The notes: generated from the sequence alone by a model not told the origin. Shown: positions 1 through 8,162, numbered from the stretch's first letter. The stretch is DNA of 33,365 nucleotides from Desulfobacteraceae bacterium (GCA_028571455.1 JAPVVG010000109.1:1-33365), one strand, 5' to 3'. A program made the numbers and translations.

Positions 1-1
1 G

Positions 2-853
2 CTTGTTGAAAAGGGCCTTTCAGATAATACCATTGAATCATACAGCAGCGACCTTGCCGTATATCTCGAATTTCTCAAAAAAAATAGAATCAAAAACATT
101 TCCGGCGCAGATACTGCCGTTATATTAAAGCACCTGATCGACCTAAGGAGTTCAGGATTAGGGGCAAAATCCAGAACAAGACATCTCATTGTCTTAAGAG
201 GTTTTTACAGATTTTTAGCGCAGGAAAAAATAATTAAGCAGGATCCCTCAAGGATTATTGATCTTCCCAAAGGCGGACTGAAACTACCTGATGTTCTGTC
301 TGTAGAAGAAATAAAAAAGCTTATAAATATTTGTGACACAAAAAAGCCAAAAGGAATCAGAGATGCCGCAATGATCGAACTTCTTTATGCCGCGGGGCTG
401 AGAGTGTCTGAACTTGTGAACGTAAAACTTCAGAATGTCAACATGGAGGCCGGCTTTGTCAGGGTCTTTGGAAAGGGATCAAAGGAACGGGTTGTGCCCA
501 TAGGCCTTTATGCAAAAGAAAAAATCAATCATTATATAAAAAGTTCCAGGCCCCTGCTTTTAAAAAATATGGTCAGCCAATATCTATTTGTTGCAAGGGC
601 AGGAAAACCCATGACACGGCAGGGATTTTGGAAGCAGTTAAAAAAATATGGACAGATGGCCGGCATAAAAAAAAGGATTACGCCCCACAGCCTGAGGCAC
701 TCCTTTGCCACCCATCTTCTCGAAGGCGGCGCTGATTTAAGGGCTGTCCAGATAATGCTTGGTCATGTCGATATCTCCACAACCCAGATTTACACACACG
801 TAGCCACAAAGCGCCTTAAAGAAATTCATGAAAAATATCATCCAAGAGGATAA
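2..853 (+). CDS. xerD: Tyrosine recombinase XerD (5' truncated by window edge)
   Basis: Site-specific tyrosine recombinase of the XerC/XerD type, which resolves chromosome dimers at dif with the FtsK translocase at the septum. The frame is open from base 2, giving about 283 residues; an internal Met at 371 is not the true start. The N-terminal SAM-like DNA-binding domain is visible (NTIESYSSDLAVYLEFL), then the catalytic domain with Arg in AGLRVSEL, Lys in GKGSKERVVP, His-x-x-Arg in HSLRHSFATH, the LGHV histidine and the Tyr nucleophile in IYTHV. The family is about 295-300 residues, so only some 10-15 are missing. It converges with the HNH gene, 5 bp away, with no terminator seen between. 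XerD rather than XerC is a judgement from overall similarity; it could also be an integrase-like paralogue. Confidence 0.9.
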   Translation, partial: LVEKGLSDNTIESYSSDLAVYLEFLKKNRIKNISGADTAVILKHLIDLRSSGLGAKSRTRHLIVLRGFYRFLAQEKIIKQDPSRIIDLPKGGLKLPDVLSVEEIKKLINICDTKKPKGIRDAAMIELLYAAGLRVSELVNVKLQNVNMEAGFVRVFGKGSKERVVPIGLYAKEKINHYIKSSRPLLLKNMVSQYLFVARAGKPMTRQGFWKQLKKYGQMAGIKKRITPHSLRHSFATHLLEGGADLRAVQIMLGHVDISTTQIYTHVATKRLKEIHEKYHPRG

Positions 854-858
854 AGCTG

Positions 859-1164
859 TTAATGAATGTCATCTAAGTACTGCTCCCACTCCATTGGTAG
901 AAGCTGCTTTTTTTTGTTGTTGCAGTCCTTGCATGATGGAACCACGTTACTTTTTGTGCTTCTGCCACCACGTGCTATCGGAACAATATGGTCCATTGTA
1001 AGCTCTTTCGGAGAAACAGCTCTGTTGCAATAATAACATATACCCTTTGCACAGCGGCGTTTCCACCACTGAGATGCTCTGAGTTCTCTTGCCTTGCGGC
1101 GCTCCCTCTTTATGTCTTCCTCGTCTAAATCGTATGCAAACGGTTTCACAGGCTCTTTATCCAT
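859..1164 (-). CDS. HNH endonuclease family protein
   Basis: Small 101-residue protein of the HNH nuclease family. The N-terminal 35 residues are highly charged (Lys/Arg/Glu). The HNH zinc-bound beta-beta-alpha core occupies roughly residues 40-90: a CYYC pair, then the DHIVP motif carrying the catalytic-type His, then Asn in SNVVPSC and a second CKDC pair. Cellular substrates of such short stand-alone HNH proteins in deltaproteobacteria are unknown; a structure-specific or repair nicking role is only a guess. Its ATG lies 19 bp inside the upstream ATP-grasp gene, so the two are probably translationally coupled and cotranscribed from era. Confidence 0.8.
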   Translation of the reverse strand: MDKEPVKPFAYDLDEEDIKRERRKARELRASQWWKRRCAKGICYYCNRAVSPKELTMDHIVPIARGGRSTKSNVVPSCKDCNNKKKQLLPMEWEQYLDDIH

Positions 1165-2024
1165 CTCCTGATTTCCGCCACCAGTAATTCATAATATTTT
1201 TCAGATCCGCCAAGACCCTTTCTGCCGAAAAAATAATTTATCTCTAAAAAAAGCGGCTCTTTTATTTGGGCATCTGATGAAAATAAAATATCAATGCCGG
1301 CAAGGTTTATTTTCGTCTGCCTGCCAAAATTTTTTACCGAAAAAGCAGCCATGTCCTGCAAGTCCGGATCAACATCAAAATCTATAACAGCCCCTTGCGA
1401 CAGGTTGGAGCAAAATCCTTCTCTGTTTTTCAAAACCCGCCAGTAGGTAATTATCTTCCGATTTATGACGACTACTCTTAATGACCTGTTTTGAGATGAG
1501 ATATACTCCTGTATTAAAAAACCCGCCTGACCTGTGCTTTCATAGATAGCAGCTTTTTGTAAAACCTCCTGAAGATCTTTAACCGACTTTATTAAATAAA
1601 CATTTTCCCCTTCTCCACCCCAGTCAAACTTGAATACAAAGGGAAGATCAAACCCAAATTTTGCAAGGGTTATTTGGAAATCCTTGTCGCTCCGCTCCTC
1701 GCAATGACATTTTGAGAAGCTTGCAAAATTCGGGATAAAAAAATCTGTATTACGGAATATTACTGTTTTGGGGTGTAAAACGCCTTTTTCCTGAAACAGC
1801 TTTATCTGGCCGGTTTTGCCTGGATATTTAAACCTTGCGTCATAATTGGGGAAAACATTTGCGCAATTGTCGCGAGCCATATTATACAGGGATTTATAGC
1901 AAGCCTGAGGCAGGATAACGGCATGAGCATTCTTTATAACTGCAAGATCACCGCTATCCGGCTCCCTGCCGGCACAGATAATATTTTTATCTGCTTCAAA
2001 CCATGGATGAAACGATACAATCAT
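1146..2024 (-). CDS. ATP-grasp enzyme (RimK-like ligase family)
   Basis: A 292-residue protein with an ATP-grasp fold, a family that couples ATP hydrolysis to carboxylate-amine or carboxylate-thiol ligation through an acyl phosphate. Visible are the nucleotide-binding strand FKFDWGGEGENV (about 131-142), the IQEYI hinge, an Arg-rich RSLRVVVINRKI strand and the metal-binding C-terminal FLEINYFFG (Glu and Asn). Substrate cannot be read from the sequence. The start overlaps the era stop by one base (TGATG), implying coupling. Residues 106-115 (CHCEERSDKD) are encoded by a short dispersed genomic repeat inserted in frame in a loop before the ATP-binding domain; the rest looks intact. Confidence 0.75.
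   Translation of the reverse strand: MIVSFHPWFEADKNIICAGREPDSGDLAVIKNAHAVILPQACYKSLYNMARDNCANVFPNYDARFKYPGKTGQIKLFQEKGVLHPKTVIFRNTDFFIPNFASFSKCHCEERSDKDFQITLAKFGFDLPFVFKFDWGGEGENVYLIKSVKDLQEVLQKAAIYESTGQAGFLIQEYISSQNRSLRVVVINRKIITYWRVLKNREGFCSNLSQGAVIDFDVDPDLQDMAAFSVKNFGRQTKINLAGIDILFSSDAQIKEPLFLEINYFFGRKGLGGSEKYYELLVAEIRRWIKSL
1684..1711. repeat. Dispersed short repeat inserted in the ATP-grasp coding sequence
   Basis: The stretch beginning ttgtcgctccgctcctcgca matches a short GC-rich repeat that is very common in intergenic DNA of many bacteria (its translation contains CEERSD). Here it lies inside an open frame and adds about ten residues without a frameshift. Confidence 0.55.
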
Positions 2025-2929
2025 CAGTAACCAAAATTCCTAAGCGCCCTGGTGTCTTTACTCCAGTCTTTTTGCACATGCACAAAAAGCTTAAGAAACA
2101 CTTTGGCGCCAACCATTTTTTCTATATCTTTGCGCGCCTGTTCGCCGATCCTTTTCAGCTTACTGCCGCCTCTTCCAATTATAATCCCCTTCTGGGATGC
2201 CTTCTCGACATGAATAATAGCATTAATTGTTACAAGCGCTCCTCTTTTTTTTGTTGAAAAAGAATCTATTGTAACTGCTGTAGAATAAGGTATTTCCTGA
2301 CCTGTAAGACGGAAAACCTTTTCCCGAATCATTTCTGCAGCAATAAATCGCTGCGGCATATCGGTTAAAGTATCTTCCGGAAATAAAGGCGGACCCTCCG
2401 GCAAAAGGCTTTCCATAGAGTCAAGAAGCGCTTCAACCTGATCTCCGTGTTTCGCTGAAATAGGCACTACAGCCTCAAAAGGATGTGCTTTTGACCATTT
2501 ATCTATGACGGCAAGAAGCATGGATTTATCCACAAGGTCTATCTTGTTAAGCACAAGGATAATCCTTCTTTGCTTTTTTTGAAGCTGCTTAACAATAAAG
2601 TCTTCCGAAATTGGATCCGGATTCGACACATCGACTAACACAAGCACTATATCAACATCGCTTAAGGATGAAAGGGCTACATCCACAATTCTGACGTTTA
2701 GCTTTCCTTTTGCCCTGTGCATACCGGGTGTATCGATAAAAACAATCTGAGAAAAGGGTCTATGAACCACTCCTATTATGCGGTTACGTGTAGTCTGGGG
2801 CTTTTTTGATGTTATAGAAACTTTTTCGCCGAGCATCCGGTTTAAAAGGGTGGATTTTCCAGCATTAGGCGCGCCTACAATTGCTACAAATCCGGATTTA
2901 AAATCAGAACGCTTTTCATTTATATCCAT
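2024..2929 (-). CDS. era: GTPase Era
   Basis: Essential GTPase that binds the 3' end of 16S rRNA and assists 30S subunit maturation. The 301-residue length is normal. G1 is GAPNAGKST (about 19-27), G3 DTPG, G4 NKID and G5 SAKHG. The C-terminal KH RNA-binding domain has the GXXG loop in IIGRGGSKLKRIG. The ATG is preceded by a spacer rich in short repeats. It is first of a run era, ATP-grasp gene, HNH gene with overlapping ends. Identification is secure from the fused G domain and KH domain. Confidence 0.97.
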   Translation of the reverse strand: MDINEKRSDFKSGFVAIVGAPNAGKSTLLNRMLGEKVSITSKKPQTTRNRIIGVVHRPFSQIVFIDTPGMHRAKGKLNVRIVDVALSSLSDVDIVLVLVDVSNPDPISEDFIVKQLQKKQRRIILVLNKIDLVDKSMLLAVIDKWSKAHPFEAVVPISAKHGDQVEALLDSMESLLPEGPPLFPEDTLTDMPQRFIAAEMIREKVFRLTGQEIPYSTAVTIDSFSTKKRGALVTINAIIHVEKASQKGIIIGRGGSKLKRIGEQARKDIEKMVGAKVFLKLFVHVQKDWSKDTRALRNFGY

Positions 2930-3020
2930 CTATACTCCATAGAGGAATTCGCTATCCTTAATTGCGAATTTAGGGATTTAGGAATTGAGGAATTGATCCG
3001 CCTCCGGCGGACTATTGATT

Positions 3021-3053
3021 TTAATCCCTTAATCCCTTAATCCCTTAATCCCT
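3021..3053. repeat. 8-bp tandem repeat (TTAATCCC) covering the engB 3' end
   Basis: About four tandem copies of ttaatccc. The engB stop codon lies inside the array, so the last residues of EngB (GIKGLRD) are translated repeat. The spacer to era (2930-3020) adds a partly palindromic tccgcctccggcgga and further degenerate copies. Confidence 0.85.
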
Positions 3054-3628
3054 ATCAATTTCTCAACCGCATCCCAAATATCCTTTTTCCCACGTCCTGT
3101 TTTTGTAGAAAAGAGGATCAGGTTATCTTTATCCACATCAAGTGTTTCCGCTATAGTAATCTTCTGCTTTATCTGTTTTGTCTTTGAAAGCTTGTCCGCC
3201 TTTGTCAGTATCAGGATGGGTGGAATATCAAAACGGCTGAGCCAGGCAATAAATTCCAATTCTTCCATGCCGGGTATGCGCCGAACATCCATGATAAGCG
3301 CAACCCCTTTTAATGTCTTCCTGGTCAAAAAATATGTTTCAATCATCGGACCCCATTTTTTTTGCACGGATGCCGGGACCCTGGCATACCCGTATCCTGG
3401 GAGGTCAACAAAACAAAAGGCGCTGTTTATTAAAAAAAAATTGATAAGCTGGGTGCGGCCCGGTGTAGAACTGGTTTTTACCAGACGTTTCCGGTTTAAG
3501 AGTGTATTAATCAGTGAAGATTTACCCACATTGGAGCGCCCTGAAAAAGCTATTTCAGGAAAATCAGCTGTGGGATACTGGGATGGTTTAACAGCGCTTT
3601 TAATAAATTCAGAAGACTTTATTTTCAT
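3029..3628 (-). CDS. engB: Ribosome biogenesis GTPase EngB (YsxC/YihA)
   Basis: TrmE-Era-EngA-like GTPase required for 50S subunit assembly. The 199-residue length is normal. G1 GRSNVGKSS (about 30-38), G2 STPGRTQ, G3 DLPGYG, G4 TKADK and the G5 region FSTKTGRG are all present, and there is no KH domain, which separates it from Era. The C-terminus beyond LIGIKG derives from a tandem repeat. It is separated from era by 99 bp of repeat-rich sequence, so cotranscription is possible but not shown. Confidence 0.95.
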   Translation of the reverse strand: MKIKSSEFIKSAVKPSQYPTADFPEIAFSGRSNVGKSSLINTLLNRKRLVKTSSTPGRTQLINFFLINSAFCFVDLPGYGYARVPASVQKKWGPMIETYFLTRKTLKGVALIMDVRRIPGMEELEFIAWLSRFDIPPILILTKADKLSKTKQIKQKITIAETLDVDKDNLILFSTKTGRGKKDIWDAVEKLIGIKGLRD

Positions 3629-3930
3629 ATTAAATAAGAAGTGCCATTTTAACCACAGAGCACACAGAGATCACAGAAAAACCCCTTCTTTTTATAAAAA
3701 ATCTCAGCATGCTCTGTGATCTCAGCGGTAAGAGTTTTTTTGCATAAAGGAAGTCATCTCTTTTGTCCGTTTTGAAATCATTTTTTCTTCCTTAATATTA
3801 ATGAATTCGCAAAAAGTCGAATTCATCAGGTGTTAAGTGTTAGGTGTTAAGAGATTGATCAAGCAGATAATCACTTTAACCTAATCCTTAATCCTCTGAT
3901 CCTCTAATCCCTTACCCCTATCATTTGAGG
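3629..3930. other. Repeat-rich spacer between engB and hisG
   Basis: No gene seen. It contains an 11-bp inverted repeat GAGATCACAGA (3667-3677) / TCTGTGATCTC (3713-3723); a 9-bp palindrome ATGAATTCG (3801-3809) / CGAATTCAT (3818-3826), which resembles the end of the 240-bp element at 8214; degenerate direct repeats of gttaagtg near 3831-3850; and copies of taatcc/tcctct near 3880-3915. Confidence 0.7.
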
Positions 3931-4806
3931 TTATACAACCTTATTTAAAGGATATTCTATTATACCTTCAGCGCCGTTTTTTAACAGCTTTGGAATAAGG
4001 TCCCTTACTTTATCTAAGTTAACCACGGTCTCAACCGAAAACCATTTTGACCGGTAAAGAGGAGAAACCGTTGGAGCATTAAGGCTCGGCAGCAATGATA
4101 CAACATCTTCGAGAAGCGTTTCAGGAACATTCATTTTAAGACCGACTAATTTTCCACCTAAAAGAGCTCCTTTTAGCAAAAGAGCAATCTGTTCGAGCTT
4201 TTCTCTCTTTTCAGGGTCCTTCCAAACATTATGATTTGCTATCAGCTGGGTATTGGTCTGCATTAATTCGTGGATAATTTGAAGACCATGCGCCTTTATG
4301 GTGGCTTCGGTTTCCGTAACCTCTACAATGGCATCAGCAAGCCCGGAAACAACCTTTCCCTCGGTTGCCCCCCACGAAAATTCAACGATTACATCGATCC
4401 CACGCTCGGCAAAATATCTTCTTGTAAATTCCACCAGCTCGGTCGCTATCTTCTTTCCTTGAAGATCCTCGATTTTCTTGATCGGAGAATCATAAGGAAC
4501 CGCAAGAACCCATCGCGCAGGCCGCGCGCTAACCTTGGAATAAACAAGGTCACTTATAACATGAACATCGGAACTGTTTTCCGCTATCCAGTCCTTGCCG
4601 GTAAGCCCTGCGTCAAGAGTTCCGCTCTCAACATAACGTGACATTTCCTGGGCCCTGCATATGGCGCACTCTATTGTATCGTCGTTGATTTCCGGAAAGT
4701 AGCTTCTACCGTTGACATTAATCGTCCACCCTGAGCGCTTGAACAGCGCAATTGTAGCGTTTTGCAGACTCCCTTTGGGAATGCCTAATTTTAATTTTGT
4801 TTTCAT
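3931..4806 (-). CDS. hisG: ATP phosphoribosyltransferase, long form
   Basis: First enzyme of histidine biosynthesis: condenses ATP with PRPP to form phosphoribosyl-ATP. At 291 residues it is the long form with a C-terminal ACT-like regulatory domain (about 220-291), expected to form a histidine-inhibited hexamer without HisZ. Visible are GLTGKDW in domain I and the PRPP-binding region [20 protein letters not shown] (about 145-164). It follows hisI with a 4-bp ATGA overlap, so the pair is translationally coupled; the other his genes are not in the window. Confidence 0.95.
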   Translation of the reverse strand: MKTKLKLGIPKGSLQNATIALFKRSGWTINVNGRSYFPEINDDTIECAICRAQEMSRYVESGTLDAGLTGKDWIAENSSDVHVISDLVYSKVSARPARWVLAVPYDSPIKKIEDLQGKKIATELVEFTRRYFAERGIDVIVEFSWGATEGKVVSGLADAIVEVTETEATIKAHGLQIIHELMQTNTQLIANHNVWKDPEKREKLEQIALLLKGALLGGKLVGLKMNVPETLLEDVVSLLPSLNAPTVSPLYRSKWFSVETVVNLDKVRDLIPKLLKNGAEGIIEYPLNKVV

Positions 4807-5180
4807 TTTTTATATACCTCCTCAGGGTCAAACAAAGGTTTCCCAATAATCTTGATCGACCTGTGTTCAATCTTTTTAAAGAAACAGCTCTTATATCCCA
4901 TGTGACATGCAGCTCCGCCGATCTGCTCAACTTTCAAAAGAACAGTGTCATTATCACAATCAATTCTGATTTCCTTTACAATCTGCATATTTCCTGATGT
5001 TTTGCCTTTTATCCATAGTTCCTTTCGGGTACGGCTATAATAAGTGGCTTTGCCGGTGGAAAGAGTGGTCTTCCATGCTTCTTCATTCATAAAGGCGAGC
5101 ATCAGAACTTCGTTGCTTTGATAATCCTGAACTATGGCCGGCAAAAGACCGCCCAGTTTGTTGAAATCAAGTTTGATCAT
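4803..5180 (-). CDS. hisI: Phosphoribosyl-AMP cyclohydrolase
   Basis: Third step of histidine biosynthesis, opening the adenine ring of phosphoribosyl-AMP. It is a 125-residue monofunctional HisI without a fused HisE domain. The signature metal-binding region is present: DCDNDTVLL followed by [14 protein letters not shown] with the conserved Cys and His. It lies upstream of hisG in a two-gene unit, a common arrangement in Desulfobacterota. The N-terminal [16 protein letters not shown] and the [10 protein letters not shown] stretch are typical of the family. Confidence 0.95.
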   Translation of the reverse strand: MIKLDFNKLGGLLPAIVQDYQSNEVLMLAFMNEEAWKTTLSTGKATYYSRTRKELWIKGKTSGNMQIVKEIRIDCDNDTVLLKVEQIGGAACHMGYKSCFFKKIEHRSIKIIGKPLFDPEEVYKK

Positions 5181-5260
5181 AATATATTTTTCCTCTATAA
5201 AAAAGTCGAATTTACAAAATAACTTCGATATGAAACAATGTCAATAATATCAAAATAAAA

Positions 5261-6208
5261 TCAGCGGTTACGACCCGAATATTCTATAATAGATACTATT
5301 ATTGTAATTAAAAAGGCTTGAACCACGAGGAGTACGCCATCTATTGGCCTTGCATAGCAAAGGGTTATGGCGCTGATACCAAGTGTTGCGCATAAAAAAT
5401 ATATAAATAAAACCGCCTTTCTTTTATCGCCGAAAAGGCTATATAAACGGTGATGAATATGGTCGGTGCCGACATAATCGATCCATTCCTTCAGGCTTTT
5501 TACCTTGCCGGTCACTATCCTTTCTATGGTAATGTAAGCCATATCGTATATAAGAATCCAGAAGATCAGCACAGGCGCGGAAAAGGATACAATCCGGCTG
5601 TTATCCGCGAATAAAAATTGTAAAACAAACTGTTTTGCCAAACGCCAGCGAAGCTCGTATCCAGGCAGAGCCCGACAAGCGCTTTCAACTACGCAATGGG
5701 GAATCAAGGCCGGGGCGGCCCGATGCCCTCCAGAGAGAAGTGCAATATCCATCATTGCGTCTGCAAAATGTCGGTTTTGAAATGTTTCGAGAGGCGCTTT
5801 TTTATTTATAAACAATCCAAACCCCTTACTGTCATGACCTATTTTTTCTTTTGCCCCGAGCAAAAGGAATAAAAAGCCCATTTTAATGGCTCCCAGCCAG
5901 GAGCTTACAGTATAAGGATTTACCGCAAAATCGAACTTTATTTTTCTTAGTCCTAAGACAAGCTTCATAATATCTAAGAGATATCGTTTGTCTTTCCGCA
6001 TTTCTCTAATTGGAAAAGACCAAAGATAATCAACATAACTATAATTTTGCGCAATGGGAACGGCTTCAGAATTGGTCAAAAGGTGAATATCGGCATCTGG
6101 ATAGCCATTTCTGATAGCTCTGATACTTTTAGAGGCAAGAATAAGATCTCCTATGCCGGCAACTAATATAACCAGGATGGCGGTTTTTCTTTTTTCCATT
6201 TTAATCAT
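5261..6208 (-). pseudogene. Chimeric remnant: GT9 heptosyltransferase N-terminus joined to WecA-type C-terminus
   Basis: A 315-codon open frame that seems to be two broken genes joined in frame. Residues about 8-185 resemble the N-terminal half of family-9 (heptosyltransferase-like) glycosyltransferases: VAGIGDLILASKSIRAIR, then IRNGYPDADIHLLTNS. The C-terminal donor-binding half is absent. From about residue 215 it matches the last third of a WecA/MraY-family polyprenyl-phosphate sugar-1-phosphate transferase: hydrophobic segment APVLIFWILIYDMAYITIER, the conserved DHIHHRLY motif and two terminal membrane helices. Neither catalytic half is complete. The junction (about 185-214) matches neither family. 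A deletion between two lipopolysaccharide or O-antigen genes is the simplest reading; a functional fusion is unlikely. A MITE lies immediately upstream. Confidence 0.65.
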
Positions 6209-6252
6209 TTACCATCAACAACCCGACCAGGGCTTTTGATAATACTCATTAC

Positions 6253-6399
6253 ATAGTGTCCATCCAGAAATGAGGATTTTTGTTCAAGATCAAGGCATGC
6301 GAAAAAAATAACCGCAGGCATATATTTGATATTCCGAGGATTATTTTTTGAGCATAACGCAAATATTGGGCAAAAAAACCATTTATGGATGGACACTAT
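6253..6399. mobile_element. 147-bp MITE with 20-bp terminal inverted repeats and TA flanks
   Basis: The left end atagtgtccatccagaaatg (6253-6272) and right end (6380-6399) are inverted copies with one mismatch in 20. Both ends read TA-GTGTCC, consistent with TA target duplication as made by IS630/Tc1-mariner-type transposases. The AT-rich interior encodes no transposase; an open frame across it (6205-6396, minus) is an artefact of the element. It presumably moved in trans. Confidence 0.75.
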
Positions 6400-6417
6400 C
6401 TAAAGCATGATAGGAAA

Positions 6418-7044
6418 CTATAGTATCCTGGATAATCTTTTCACTTCATTTACAAAATACTCTTTAACTTCTTGCCAGTCACAAGCAGCAATCATGTTTG
6501 GCATAGGTTCCTTTTCAGCATCTTCAAAATAGCACAGGCTTCGAAGAATGTGATTTGTGTTAAATTGAACTCCAACGTATTTTACTGAAAGTTCTGGAAT
6601 AAGGGCATCTACTGGTTTAAATTCCCGGGCAACGAAAAACAGGTCGATAAAATCCTTTATGGAACCTCGCTGGGAAATCGCAACCATTTTCATCAAAGCG
6701 ATATCACGTACAGAAGCCACGTTGAGACCATTCCACTCTATCAGGGGATCCAACAACCTGTATGGATATTTAAAAAAACTTATGCGTACGCTGTCAAGAT
6801 TGCCGACAATAGTTCCCTTTCCTATTTGATCAAGCCGAAGATTGCCTGCCGTCCTCAGATGATCGACCATCGCCATTTCTTCCACTTCTGATTCACTAAA
6901 GAAATCAAGGTCTATAGAAGTCCGGTGACCCAGATGCAAGGCAAGAGCGGTCCCCCCTGCAAGATAATAAGGACTCAACCATGGAAGGTTTTTGAGCTTT
7001 TCAATTAGTCTGTTGGTATCAGGTGAGATGGTTTCTGAAAACAA
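6418..7044 (-). CDS. AbiEii-type nucleotidyltransferase toxin family protein
   Basis: A 208-residue protein of the nucleotidyltransferase AbiEii/AbiGii toxin family (DUF1814). The DNA-polymerase-beta-like core is seen as YYLAGGTALALHLGHRTSID followed by LDFF (about 26-49), the glycine loop plus Asp pair that binds NTP and metal. A second conserved region, RDIALMKMVAISQRGSIKDF, followed by IDLFFV, is also present. In AbiE systems this enzyme is the toxin of an abortive-infection type IV toxin-antitoxin pair. The partner here is not AbiEi but the DUF6922-like gene just upstream, overlapping by 40 bp, so they are surely cotranscribed. Confidence 0.85.
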   Translation of the reverse strand: MFSETISPDTNRLIEKLKNLPWLSPYYLAGGTALALHLGHRTSIDLDFFSESEVEEMAMVDHLRTAGNLRLDQIGKGTIVGNLDSVRISFFKYPYRLLDPLIEWNGLNVASVRDIALMKMVAISQRGSIKDFIDLFFVAREFKPVDALIPELSVKYVGVQFNTNHILRSLCYFEDAEKEPMPNMIAACDWQEVKEYFVNEVKRLSRIL

Positions 7045-7325
7045 AATACCTCTCTTCTCGAAATATTTAGTAATATTGTCCAGAGGTTTACCGTTTTAGG
7101 AGAAAGCCTGCGACTTGATTTTACAACACTTCTAATGGCTTCATCGCCAACGATTCCCCTCAAAAACCGGATGTCCTTCCACTGCCCATACTCCAATACA
7201 CGCTCGATTGTATGTTCCGGCCAATCAAGAAGTTCGCGACCTGTAAATTGAGTGTCCCAGAAATAGGCGCTGAAATGATCCGGCAAAAGACTTTGAGATT
7301 TCACTATTAATTTACCATTATTCAT
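7005..7325 (-). CDS. DUF6922-like partner of the AbiEii nucleotidyltransferase (putative antitoxin)
   Basis: A 106-residue protein recognised by its N-terminal LLPDHFSAYFWDTQFTGREL and a following WPEHTIERVLEYGQW segment. Such short proteins typically sit directly upstream of AbiEii/DUF1814 genes and are presumed antitoxins. Residues 35-70 could form helices suited to DNA binding. The 40-bp overlap with the downstream toxin is longer than usual and suggests strict coupling. The C-terminal VFCFQKPSHLIPTD is encoded in the overlap. The function is inferred from context. Confidence 0.65.
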   Translation of the reverse strand: MNNGKLIVKSQSLLPDHFSAYFWDTQFTGRELLDWPEHTIERVLEYGQWKDIRFLRGIVGDEAIRSVVKSSRRLSPKTVNLWTILLNISRREVFCFQKPSHLIPTD

Positions 7326-7668
7326 AAATTATTTCTATTATAATTAAGACGTTATTGTCAATTGATTTATAGATAGGATTCGGGAAACAACAAGAACCGC
7401 TATGCCGGTATTAATCTGATTTATAGAGAAGAGACATTCTTAAAGAAAATCAGCCGGTAATTAACCCTGAAAGGACTATCTATTCTTCAGAAAAACAATA
7501 AATCTGCCTGCATCGCAAAACCGGCTTCTCACATTGCATGCAATTTTTTTCAAAAGCTGGGATTCCGCAATATCGGAAAAAAATAAGGGGGCAAAACGAA
7601 AAGTTTTTGATGATCTTCGAAATTGAGCGCGAAGAAGATGGTCGATGAATTTGAGGAATGGGCTGAGC
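7326..7668. other. Gene-poor stretch between two toxin loci
   Basis: No convincing gene. A minus-strand open frame (7476-7712) overlaps mazF and lacks any recognisable motif. On the plus strand a fragment reading CNFFQKLGFRNIGKK (about 7540-7580) resembles the C-terminal end of GNAT acetyltransferases but is surrounded by stops; it may be a gene relic. AT-rich sequence at 7326-7370 may hold the promoter of the DUF6922/AbiEii pair. Confidence 0.4.
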
Positions 7669-8010
7669 CTAATCCGTATCAATGACGGCTTTAATCGCTG
7701 TTTTGATCTCATCTAATACTTTAGCTGACACTAAGCCGGTTTTCCTTAAAAACCGTTTTGTAGATACAGACCTGATCTGAAATGTATCAATGGCAGATGG
7801 TTTTGTGAGTTTATTTTCGCTGTCTGGTTCTATTTTTACCATCCATATGGCGTTATGAAAACGATCCTTCCATTCTGTTATAGGCACAATCACTTTTAGA
7901 GGTAGAATTCCGATTGCATCATCATTAATAATAACGGCAGGCTGCTGCTTCTTGATTTCGGCTCCGATAGTGGGGCTTAAGTTTATTTCCCATATTTCTC
8001 CATGTTTCAT
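7669..8010 (-). CDS. mazF: MazF/PemK-family mRNA interferase toxin
   Basis: A 113-residue member of the MazF/PemK/CcdB-fold toxins, endoribonucleases that cut mRNA at short sequence motifs. The typical N-terminus is present (HGEIWEINLSPTIGAEIKKQ, followed by QPAVIINDD), with the Glu-Ile-Trp strand, the PAVII core strand and VIVPITEW (about 41-48); the conserved C-terminal helix follows KTGLVSAKVLDEIKTAI. Its ATG overlaps the stop of an upstream antitoxin-like frame by ATGA. That antitoxin appears truncated, so either the toxin is weak or silent, or a second antitoxin exists elsewhere. Confidence 0.85.
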   Translation of the reverse strand: MKHGEIWEINLSPTIGAEIKKQQPAVIINDDAIGILPLKVIVPITEWKDRFHNAIWMVKIEPDSENKLTKPSAIDTFQIRSVSTKRFLRKTGLVSAKVLDEIKTAIKAVIDTD

Positions 8011-8162
8011 AGGAAATCCTCAGCATCTATATCGGTAAAGGCAGTGAGTTCTTTGTTTTGTGTATAGTCAGGGAGAAGCTCCTGCGCTTTTTGGGCCATT
8101 AAGCTTTTTCTGCGCTTTATTTTTAACTCCTTAATGAACCGGCTAAGAGCTTCAAGAAGAGG
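8007..8162 (-). pseudogene. Truncated antitoxin gene upstream of mazF
   Basis: The frame ending ATGA at the mazF start encodes ALSRFIKELKIKRRKSLMA, then QKAQELLPDYTQ and a C-terminal ELTAFTDIDAEDFL, the acidic tail typical of MazF-partner antitoxins. It is open only back to an in-frame TAG at 8163-8165, and the sole ATG (8097-8099) would give 30 residues, lacking a DNA-binding head. A plus-one frame just upstream (to about 8210) reads DLISFARIIRRCEFVLASS and could be the lost N-terminal part displaced by a frameshift. The 240-bp inverted-repeat element begins at 8214 and may have caused the loss. Confidence 0.6.

Noticed and set aside
6205-6396. Minus-strand 63-codon open frame
   Set aside because: It lies almost wholly inside the MITE and starts in its terminal repeat; no protein family likeness.
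7476-7712. Minus-strand 78-codon open frame
   Set aside because: Overlaps mazF in another frame, no Shine-Dalgarno and no recognisable motif.
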